Source: Gammaproteobacteria bacterium | Lineage (GTDB): Bacteria; Pseudomonadota; Gammaproteobacteria; JABXHR01 | DNA: 35,610 nt | Direction of reading: 5' to 3' | NCBI GenBank assembly: GCA_013373515.1 | Contig: JABXHR010000193.1 | Span: forward strand, 1 to 35,610 | Shown here: piece after piece, positions 25,680 to 33,700 of the stretch | Position numbering within the stretch: the stretch's first letter is position 1 | Layout: the number at the start of each line of letters is the position of its first letter | Notes under the pieces: model-generated | The model's input: the letters and a program-made list of their open reading frames with translations, nothing else | Databases searched by the model: none | Told to the model about the DNA's origin: nothing | Translations under genes and position numbers: made by a program

Positions 25680-28094
25680 TCACCCGCGCATTCGAGATGC
25701 TTCAGGGTCAAACAAAGGGGCGCTAAACAAGCGTGCTTGGTAACTTTCGCCCAATATCTCAATCGAAACTTCTAAGCCTTCTTTTACCAATTCCACGGGC
25801 AAGAACCCAAAGGCCACCGACTTTTGCACATGGTGTGCATAGCCACCAGAGGTCACAAAGCCCACCAATTTGCCCTCGTACCAGATGGGCTCATCCGCAT
25901 GCACATCCGCGTCTGCCGCATCGACCACAAACGAACACAATTGCCGTTTTGGGCCATTATCGCGCTCGGCGGTGACAGCAGCCTTGCCAATAAAATCCGC
26001 CGCCTTGTGATAGGCCACAAAGCGCGACATGCCCGTTTCTGCAGGCAGATAGTCTGGTTTAAATTCTCGCATCCAAGAGCCGAAATTCTTCTCCAAGCGC
26101 AAACTCATCATGGCGCGCATACCAAACGGACGCATAGCGTACACCTCGCCAACGGCCATCAGCGCGCGGTAGAGCGCAACTTGATCTTCGGCGTCGCAGT
26201 AGATTTCATAGCCAAGATCCCCGGTATACGTGACCCGCTGTACCCAAACCTCAATACCCGCAACCTGCATGGCATGGGCACTTAAGAATGGAATGGCCTC
26301 ATTGCTGCAATCTGCGCCGCTGGCGACGGCCAACACCTCGCGCGATTTTGGACCTGCGATTTGAAATCCAATCCTGCCGAGCGAGACATTCTCGATCTCA
26401 ACTTTGGCATCGCCCAGTTGCTGCTCGAACCAACGTTGATGAAAGGCCTGAAAACCGTAGCTTGCCGTCAACAAATAGCGCGCATCGCCTAAATTGGTGA
26501 TGGTGAAATCACCCAGCAATTTGCCGCTTGGGCTGCACATTGGACTCAAGCTAATTCTGCCGGGCTTTGGCAAGCGGCCCGCCATCACTTTATCGAGCCA
26601 AATTTCCGCGTCGTCGCCAGACACCATGTACTTGCCAAAGTTGGCGATCTCATTGATACCGACTGCGGTACGAACCGCATTGCACTCTGCGGCGGTGGCA
26701 GCAAACGCATTTGAACGCCTAAAGCTGGGCGTTTCGTAACGATCGTCTTCACCAAGCGCGAAGTAATTGGGCACTTCCAGACCATATTGCGCCCCAAATA
26801 CGGCACCAGCCTCGGCCCAGGTGTCGTACATCGGCGTCTTCACCTGCCCACGCGCAGCGGGTAGCTCCTCATTGGGATACACAATTGAGAAGCGCTTTTG
26901 GTAATTTTCGGTCACTTTTAAGCGCGTGTACTCGCGGTCAATCCATGGTCCAAACCGTGCGACATCCATGGCGAACACGTCGGTCTCTGGCTCGCCATGC
27001 ACCATCCACTGCGCCAATGACAAACCAACGCCACCGCCTTGCGAGAAGCCCGCCATCACGGCACAGGCAGACCAGTAATTGCGCAATCCGGGCACTGGCC
27101 CCACCAGTGGGTTGCCATCTGGGGCAAAGGTAAAGGGGCCGTTGATGACAGTTTTGATGCCTGCACGCTCCAACACGGGATACCGTTGGAACGCAAACGC
27201 CAATGAGTCGCCGATGCGGTCGAGATTGTTATCCAACAACTCGTGCCCAAAATCCCATGGCGTGCCGTTGACGGCCCATGGGTCGCATTGCTGCTCATAA
27301 AAACCGATACAAAGCCCTCGGCCCTCTTGGCGCAAATAGCTTTCACCGGCTGGATCCATCACATGCGGCAGCTCGGCGTCGCGCTCGAAAACCTCTGGGA
27401 TATCCTCGGTGACCAGATATTGGTGTTCCATTGGGTGCAGCGGCAGATAAACCCCTGCCATTTCGCCCACTTCACGCGCCCATAAGCCTGCGGCATTGAC
27501 CAAATGCTCACAGTCGATGGTGCCTTTGTCGGTGATCACTCGCCAACCCTCTGCGGTGGGCTCGGTGGCAGTGACCTTGGTGTGCAATTCGATTTCAGCC
27601 CCGGCCATTTTGGCGGCTTTAGCATAGGCGTGCGTGGTACCGGAGGGGTCAAGGTGCCCGTCCAGCGGGTCGTAGAGACCACCGAGCACCCCATCAATAT
27701 TGGTGACTGGCGAGAGCTTCGCGATTTCCTCTGGCGTGACAATTTCGGTATTTAAGCCCATATATTGGTGCTTGGCACGCTCGGCTTTGAGCATATCGAG
27801 CCGCTCCTTGCTCGAGGCCAGCGTGACGCCACCAACATGGTGCAAGCCGCAGGACATGCCAGTTTGTGCTTCGAGCTCTTTGTATAGCCGGATGGTGTAG
27901 CCCTGCAGTGCCGCCATATTGGTATCGGAGTTCAGGGTATGAAAGCCCCCAGCGGCGTGCCAAGTCGACCCCGATGTTAGCTCTGAGCGCTCTAGCAACA
28001 CACAGTCCGTCCAGCCCAGCTTGGTCAAGTGATACAACACCGAGCAACCGACGACACCACCCCCGATGATGACGACTTGAGCATGGGTTTTCAT
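25680..28094 (-). CDS. dimethylglycine/sarcosine dehydrogenase-like GcvT-family flavoprotein
   Basis: An 804-residue FAD enzyme of the dimethylglycine/sarcosine dehydrogenase class. The N-terminal DAO domain begins with VVIIGGGVVGCS (8-18), and STWHAAGG (43-50) carries His46, the position of covalent FAD attachment in this family. The C-terminal half (about 430-800) is the GcvT-type folate-binding domain with its C-terminal barrel. The enzyme probably oxidatively removes an N-methyl group and passes it to tetrahydrofolate, but dimethylglycine, sarcosine and other methylated amines cannot be told apart here. AAGGAG gives a perfect ribosome site inside the preceding gene, and the start overlaps that gene's stop by four bases. 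No signal peptide. Confidence 0.86.
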   Translation of the reverse strand: MKTHAQVVIIGGGVVGCSVLYHLTKLGWTDCVLLERSELTSGSTWHAAGGFHTLNSDTNMAALQGYTIRLYKELEAQTGMSCGLHHVGGVTLASSKERLDMLKAERAKHQYMGLNTEIVTPEEIAKLSPVTNIDGVLGGLYDPLDGHLDPSGTTHAYAKAAKMAGAEIELHTKVTATEPTAEGWRVITDKGTIDCEHLVNAAGLWAREVGEMAGVYLPLHPMEHQYLVTEDIPEVFERDAELPHVMDPAGESYLRQEGRGLCIGFYEQQCDPWAVNGTPWDFGHELLDNNLDRIGDSLAFAFQRYPVLERAGIKTVINGPFTFAPDGNPLVGPVPGLRNYWSACAVMAGFSQGGGVGLSLAQWMVHGEPETDVFAMDVARFGPWIDREYTRLKVTENYQKRFSIVYPNEELPAARGQVKTPMYDTWAEAGAVFGAQYGLEVPNYFALGEDDRYETPSFRRSNAFAATAAECNAVRTAVGINEIANFGKYMVSGDDAEIWLDKVMAGRLPKPGRISLSPMCSPSGKLLGDFTITNLGDARYLLTASYGFQAFHQRWFEQQLGDAKVEIENVSLGRIGFQIAGPKSREVLAVASGADCSNEAIPFLSAHAMQVAGIEVWVQRVTYTGDLGYEIYCDAEDQVALYRALMAVGEVYAMRPFGMRAMMSLRLEKNFGSWMREFKPDYLPAETGMSRFVAYHKAADFIGKAAVTAERDNGPKRQLCSFVVDAADADVHADEPIWYEGKLVGFVTSGGYAHHVQKSVAFGFLPVELVKEGLEVSIEILGESYQARLFSAPLFDPEASRMRG

Positions 28095-29005
28095 GAGCGG
28101 ATCTCCTTGGATTGACGCTGACTATGATGAATGAGTTCATCTTTGACACTTAGGCCATAGCGACGGCCGATTTCGTGGTACCCGGAGAACCAATACGCCC
28201 CGTTCAATCGCTGCCAGTGCGCCTTTTTTTCACGATAAACCCGTGGAATGGCATACCAAGGCACGCCCGGCAATGTGTGATGAACAATATGTAGATTATT
28301 GTGCAAAAACAAAAAGCTCAAAACGACATTGGTTTCCACGATTGCCGTAGACTCTTCATTGCTCTGCGCGGGGCGGTGCTCGTAATAACTGCGAAGCGAA
28401 ATTAGCGCCGCTCCCGGCCAAGCGACGCAGAACAAATAAACCCACAGGCTCATTCCCGCAGCAATAAGCCCCAAGCCAAGCCCGACCAACCCTATCAATT
28501 GAAGCGATAAATTGGCCATAATCTCGCCAGTTGGCCTTTCTAAAAGCTGGCGAACCCCCGCCCACGCGCCGAGCCACGGCCCCAAAACCAACCGCCCAAT
28601 CAAACAACTATTGATACGGTACAGCCACCGCATGGGACGGCTAAGTGCAGCCCAGTCTTCAGCGGTGAAAAAATAGGACTCGGGGTCAGTCTTTGGGTGT
28701 GTGAGCTCGTCGGTTACATGGTGCGCCAAATGCGAACGGCGATACTCCAAATAACAGGTCCACGGGATCAGTGGCCAAAATATCAGCGCTGTATTGAACC
28801 ACTGATAACGCGTTGGATGACCATGAATGCACTCATGCTGTAACGAGGAATGCAACCCTGCGCATAAGGCCATCGGCAGGCACCAAACTAAACTCGGCGC
28901 AGCCGCATAGCCCACTAGTGCCCCCACAAACACCCCGTAGCATCCCAATATCGCCAACCATGTCGGCCATTCGTAGGGTTTTATCAATGTCGTCATTTGC
29001 TTCAT
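28091..29005 (-). CDS. fatty-acid-desaturase-like membrane di-iron protein
   Basis: A 304-residue membrane protein of the fatty acid desaturase superfamily. Three histidine clusters expected to bind two irons are present: HECIH (57-61), HLAHH (92-96) and HNNLHIVHH (235-243). Several hydrophobic segments flank them (about 15-50, 68-84, 165-200). The family includes lipid desaturases and also hydroxylases acting on small molecules. Tight coupling (ATGA overlap) with the dehydrogenase downstream suggests a role in the same pathway rather than in membrane lipid adjustment; this is inference. It is the first gene leftward of the 86-base divergent control region, and its own ribosome site is weak. 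Confidence 0.83.
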   Translation of the reverse strand: MKQMTTLIKPYEWPTWLAILGCYGVFVGALVGYAAAPSLVWCLPMALCAGLHSSLQHECIHGHPTRYQWFNTALIFWPLIPWTCYLEYRRSHLAHHVTDELTHPKTDPESYFFTAEDWAALSRPMRWLYRINSCLIGRLVLGPWLGAWAGVRQLLERPTGEIMANLSLQLIGLVGLGLGLIAAGMSLWVYLFCVAWPGAALISLRSYYEHRPAQSNEESTAIVETNVVLSFLFLHNNLHIVHHTLPGVPWYAIPRVYREKKAHWQRLNGAYWFSGYHEIGRRYGLSVKDELIHHSQRQSKEIRS

Positions 29006-29030
29006 AGGTCAGAAGTGTAAAGAAACGTCA

Positions 29031-29080
29031 TTGCATACCACAGTGTTTTGTAGTTAACATCTGCTAACACTGTTTATATT
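29031..29080 (+). promoter_or_regulatory. divergent control region with inverted repeat CAGTGTT-N18-AACACTG
   Basis: CAGTGTT (29041-29047) and AACACTG (29066-29072) form a perfect 7-bp inverted repeat. Inside it lies GTTAACATCTGCTAAC, itself partly symmetric. A possible rightward promoter is TTGCAT (29031-29036) with TAACAT (29055-29060), 18 bases apart; TATATT (29075-29080) is another -10 candidate. The repeat covers these elements, so a bound regulator would block or reposition polymerase. The adjacent XRE protein is the natural candidate to bind it. Confidence 0.5.
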
Positions 29081-29091
29081 TAATTAACACC

Positions 29092-29934
29092 ATGAACAAG
29101 CAGCTACTCGTCCACCAATTTCAACAGCGGGTTACTCGGCGAATCGACAGCGAAAACATCTCGAGAGCCCAACTCGCACGGCTGATTGGTGTTGAGCGTT
29201 CGGCGGTTACCCAGCTGCTTCACCCTGAAAGCACTCGCATGCCGCGCTCAGACACGCTGGCCGCAGTTGCCGCTGCACTGAGCGTCTCCACAGATTGGCT
29301 ACTTGGAATCGAGGCTACCCCTCAAAAAGGCGCCGACATTCTCGTCGCGCCGCAAAGCTTGGTCGAAGAAAATCCAATCCATCCCGAGGAGCACCTTGAG
29401 CTTTGGCATCAAGAGAGCCTCGGCGAAAAAATCCGCTACTTCCCTGCAACCCTGCCCGACATCTGCAAGATAGAAGCAGTGGTGGACTATGAAAATGACA
29501 ACTTGCCGGAGCCAACGCCTCGGCGCGGCCGATTTCATATTTTTCAATCTAAGCGCCACGACATTGAGGAAAGCCTCGAGGGACTGGACATGGAAATTTG
29601 CCTGCCCAAACATCATTTATATGACTTAGCTGACGGCAGTGGATTGTGGCGAGAGCTACCACTTGAGGTTAGGCGCGAACAGCTGGCAGCGATTGCGGGT
29701 TTTATCGATCAGACCTACCCAAGGGTGAGAATTTACTTGGTCGATATGCGCGAGAGCATGGGCGCGCCGTATACATTGTTTGGCCAACGCCGTGTTGCCA
29801 TCTACCTAGGGAGAGCATACTTTGTGTTCACCACCGAGCGACATATCCGCCAGATGCACCGCCATTTTGATACCATGATCCGTCGCGCAACCCACCAACC
29901 TACCGACATAATTGAGTTAATCGAGTCCCTATGA
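29092..29934 (+). CDS. XRE-family transcriptional regulator with uncharacterised C-terminal domain
   Basis: A 280-residue DNA-binding regulator. The Cro/C1-type helix-turn-helix lies at about 12-70, with SRAQLARLIGVERSAVTQLLHP as its recognition part and STDWLLG closing it. The remaining 200 residues are alpha/beta in character, with repeated Arg, Glu and aromatic residues; I do not recognise this domain, which may bind a ligand or protein. The gene overlaps the next by four bases (ATGA) and diverges from the desaturase-like gene, so autoregulation and control of both transcripts are likely. No Shine-Dalgarno is seen before the ATG, so the message may be leaderless or poorly translated. Confidence 0.8.
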   Translation: MNKQLLVHQFQQRVTRRIDSENISRAQLARLIGVERSAVTQLLHPESTRMPRSDTLAAVAAALSVSTDWLLGIEATPQKGADILVAPQSLVEENPIHPEEHLELWHQESLGEKIRYFPATLPDICKIEAVVDYENDNLPEPTPRRGRFHIFQSKRHDIEESLEGLDMEICLPKHHLYDLADGSGLWRELPLEVRREQLAAIAGFIDQTYPRVRIYLVDMRESMGAPYTLFGQRRVAIYLGRAYFVFTTERHIRQMHRHFDTMIRRATHQPTDIIELIESL

Positions 29935-30677
29935 TTGTTCGCTTTCCCATGTATCGCACCGAAGCCGTCGACCAAGCCTACCAAGCGCTTTGGGAGGCAA
30001 TATTGCAGGGACTGCCCGAACATCTCGTTGAGATTTTGCCTACGTCTGTAAGCCAAGACAGCGACGAAGAACTGATCGCACATTGGCAAAGTACGGAAAC
30101 CATTTTGTCGCAAACTTGCGGCTACCCGCTATTGACCGAACTCTCCAACCAACCGCTAGTGGTTCCACACTATGCTGTCGAGGGCTGCGAAGGCGCGAAT
30201 TACCGCAGCGTGATTTTGGTGCGTGCCGACAACAAAGTTCGCCATCTCCAAGATCTCTACAAGGCTCGCCCGGTGATCTCTGAACGTGACTCTTGGTCCG
30301 GCCACCACACGTTGTTACGAGAGTTTGCGCGGCTTGGGCGCAGCCATCGCCTCGAGCATGCCTTTGTCAGCGGCTCGCATGTTGGATCGATCGAAGTGCT
30401 ACTCAATAACCGCGCCGATTTTTGCGCCGTGGACTGCGTCACTTGGCACCATCTTCAGCAAAGCTCTCCAGAGGCGATCGAAGGGACACGGGTACTCAGC
30501 ATGACCGCCCCATCACTTGGTCTGCCGTGGATATCCAACGCGCCTCGCCGTATACAATCTGCGCTACAAACAGCAATTTTGGCGCTTGATCTCGAGAGTG
30601 ACTTTGCGAAAACACTCGCACTGAGTGGCTTCTCACTTCACAGCCGTGAAGACTATGAAACCGCGATGGCGCTGTAA
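29931..30677 (+). CDS. PhnD-like substrate-binding protein without signal peptide
   Basis: A 248-residue protein resembling the PhnD/SsuA/transferrin-type periplasmic binding fold. Markers are SQTCGYPL near residue 57-64, the loop VILVRADNKVRHLQDLYKARP, ERDSWSGHHTLLREF and SHVGSIEVLLNNRADFCAVDCVTW, which match PhnD-type phosphate/phosphonate binders. The N-terminus MIVRFPMYRTEAVDQAYQAL is not a signal peptide and no lipobox is present, so it should stay in the cytoplasm. No ABC permease or ATPase accompanies it. Coupling with the XRE regulator suggests a sensory or enzymatic role rather than transport. The ligand is unknown. Confidence 0.78.
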   Translation: MIVRFPMYRTEAVDQAYQALWEAILQGLPEHLVEILPTSVSQDSDEELIAHWQSTETILSQTCGYPLLTELSNQPLVVPHYAVEGCEGANYRSVILVRADNKVRHLQDLYKARPVISERDSWSGHHTLLREFARLGRSHRLEHAFVSGSHVGSIEVLLNNRADFCAVDCVTWHHLQQSSPEAIEGTRVLSMTAPSLGLPWISNAPRRIQSALQTAILALDLESDFAKTLALSGFSLHSREDYETAMAL

Positions 30678-30755
30678 CAGACAGCACCACCCGAAGACCA
30701 CACCCAGCCCCGTGAGGCCGTCGAACTTTCTTAACGATTGAACGACAGATTTGCC

Positions 30756-30789
30756 GTAAATGACCGCCAACAATAGGGTAGTCATTTAC
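30756..30789. promoter_or_regulatory. perfect inverted repeat ahead of the metzincin lipoprotein gene
   Basis: GTAAATGAC (30756-30764) and GTCATTTAC (30781-30789) are perfect 9-bp arms, 16 bases apart, ending 10 bases before the start codon. The arms flank a possible -10 region (TAGGGT, 30774-30779; -35 TTGCCG, 30751-30756). They could be an operator or, in RNA, a stem close to the start codon of a gene that lacks a Shine-Dalgarno. Confidence 0.5.
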
Positions 30790-30799
30790 TTGCACAGAT

Positions 30800-33700
30800 A
30801 TGTCGCCTCGAAAACTCGTCACGCTTAGCCTGCTGATCGTATTTATCCAAGCTTGTGGGGAAGCGACGCTCATTGGAAACAATGTCTCTGATAGCTCTGC
30901 GGCAACGAACACTGGCAATCACACAGACAGCAATATTGACAGTACGGTGGGCACCGAGACTGGCGCAACCGTACCCACGACACCAACCGATTCAGGTTCG
31001 TCGTCTAGCTCAACGGAGCAAACCGCTGCACCGCAAACCGTTGGATGCATCGTCGGCGCACCACTGACAGCACTCCGTCCCGGCAGCGGTGATCTCGACG
31101 GTGACGGTCTTAGCGATCAACAAGAGCAAACAGCAGGCTCAGATCCCAACGACCCCGATTCACCTATCTACGGTGGCAATGCTGATCTTGATCAAGATGG
31201 CGTGGCAAATGCTATCGATAACGACTATGCACCAGATTCGGATTGTGACGACGATGGCGCCAGCAATCAGTTTGAATATGCCATGGGCACCAATCCAGCA
31301 GAAGCCACAGTGGTCATTAGCGCAGACGCAGCGACTGAGCAGATCTATTCACGGTTAAATACCCGCTTTACAGCGCGCAATCTGGCCGGTGAACCGCTAG
31401 CAAATGAACCCTTGGTGGTATCCATGGCGGTTTCCACCAACACCATCGGCGCGACAACCAATCTAACCTTGGAGCGCACCACCGATGAAAACGGTGTTGC
31501 GACCTTTAATTGGCTACCCAACTTAGATGGCCAGGTGTATGCGAAGGTTTACCTAAAGGGTCGACCCAATCAGCACTCAACATTTGGCCCTTTCAGTGTC
31601 ACTCGCGCCAACCCGTCAACAACGTTCTACAACCCGGACAACACCAACCGTCGCTACTCGAGTCTTCACAGTAGCTTGGATGATACCGTTGATTCACGCA
31701 TCAATGCCCCGCAGGGCTGGTATGCCGCTGACAAAGCCATCGGCGATTGGATTGAATTCGATATACCAAGACGCACGCTGGTCGCAGGAGTGGTCATACA
31801 ACCTCGGCAAGGCATTGAGCAAAAAATCACTGAATTCAGGCTACAAAAGCAGCTAGATGATGGCAATTTCGTCAATATCCCAGGACGATATCGCCCCGCA
31901 TATGACGGCGAATCCCCAGTTGAAATTAAACTCAATCACTATGTCGCTGCCAATAAATTGCGGGTTGTTATCGAGGATTTCGTGGGTCACCCTTCGGCTC
32001 GGATTGGCCTCTTGCTGATCGATACGCCATCGATTTTGAGCCTAGATCCTGAGCAAGACAGCGATGGGGACGGCTGGACTGATTTGGCTGAAAAGCGCAT
32101 GCAGACCGACCCAAATGACGCCACAGATCCGCAGCTGATCGATCCCGAGGCCGCAGCGCGACGATATAGTGACAGCCAAGACAATGCCGCTTGCAACGAT
32201 GGGCGATTGGCTGGCTCGGGTTGGTGCCCGCCGACTCAACAAGTGAATCCCTGGGCTGAAGTTGATGTGCCAGCCAATCAGATATTGGTCGGCGTTCGAG
32301 TTGACGCCAACGCAGACAACCCCGCTTGGCACTTCACCCGCTTCAAGCTCGCAGGGCGCGCGCACAACGACCTAATGCTGCCGTTTACGCGTCATCAAAC
32401 CTTCAACGCAATTGCGGACAAAACCCAACCCACAGATCTCATCTTGGGACATCAACTCAGCCTTAAATCCATACGCTTTTATGGGCTTGAGTACGAGGGC
32501 AAGCCCTCAGCCAGAATCGGACTTTGGGTCCGCGACCGGCACAACGCAAACATCGTACTGCCAGACACCGATGGTGACGGCCTGAGTGATATGCACGAAA
32601 GCCTATTCAAAACCGATCCCAGTCAGATCGATAGTGATGGCGATGGCTTGAGCGATGCCGATGAAATGAAACTCGGCTACAACCCTCTGAGTCGCGATAG
32701 CAATGCAAACGGCGTGGCCGATGCGGTCGAATGGATGCTAGTCCAAGGATTGGGGCTCGACGAGGCATTGAATGATCGCGATGGCGATGGGCTTCCAGAT
32801 GCAGCCGAGCACTGGTATCAAACGGATGCAGATCAGTACGATACCGACAATGACGGGCTGAGCGATCTTGAAGAAATCGGCTTTAGCGACACCGACCCGA
32901 CCGACGCAGACTCGGACAATGACGGTGCCAAAGACGGGCTGGAGTACACCCACGGCACCAATCCTTGGGAGTGGGCCGATCCGACCAGTGATAGCTGGCT
33001 CGATAAGGATGAAGACGGATTGGCTGCCTCAGAAGAAATCATCTATCAGCTCAGCAATCTAGATGACGATTTTGACGATGATGGCTTGTTAGACGGTGAA
33101 GAGATTGAACTGGGTAGCAATCCCGCCAATGCCGACAGCCCGATCACCAATGGTGGACTAGACACCGACAGTGACGGCCTAAGCGATGCCCGTGAGTACT
33201 ATTTACTCAGCCTTGCCAACGACCCAGATTCGCCGGTGGAATTCGGCCATAAAGACCATGATCTCGATGGTATCCCCAATGCCGCCGACCAAACTTATGT
33301 CCCCGAACGCAATATGGATGGCGATCATTTAAGTGACGCCGAGGAAATGGCCATCGATAGCCGTGCTTTCGATGGCAATAGCCCAATGATCGGCGGTCAC
33401 CAAGATCTCGATGACGACGGCGAACGCAATGCCATTGATACAGACTTTGAAGCCCATGCCGATGCGGACGGCGATGGTCTAAGCAACGCACAAGAATACG
33501 CCATGGCGGCGCTACCAAATGAGGCCAACAGTCCGAGCCTTCTGGTCGGTGCGGATCTCGACGGCGACACTGTACCCAATGCGATCGATCCAGACTATGA
33601 TCCCTACGCCGATGCTGACGCAGACGGCCTAAATAACGCATTTGAATATCGAAGTGGCACCGATCCCTTGGTGGCCACAGACACCAGCCAGTGGGCCAAC

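Noticed and set aside
29931-30677. Reading the PhnD-like protein as part of a phosphonate ABC importer
   Set aside because: It has no signal peptide or lipobox, and no PhnC or PhnE gene is nearby.
33207-33641. 144-residue minus-strand open frame
   Set aside because: It is the antisense shadow of the calcium-repeat array, with a low-complexity Arg/His-rich product.
31083-33670. Many similar DNA segments (GATGGCGATGG-type) that look like a direct repeat array or CRISPR
   Set aside because: They are in one reading frame and encode degenerate DxDxDG calcium repeats of irregular spacing; there are no identical repeats with spacers.
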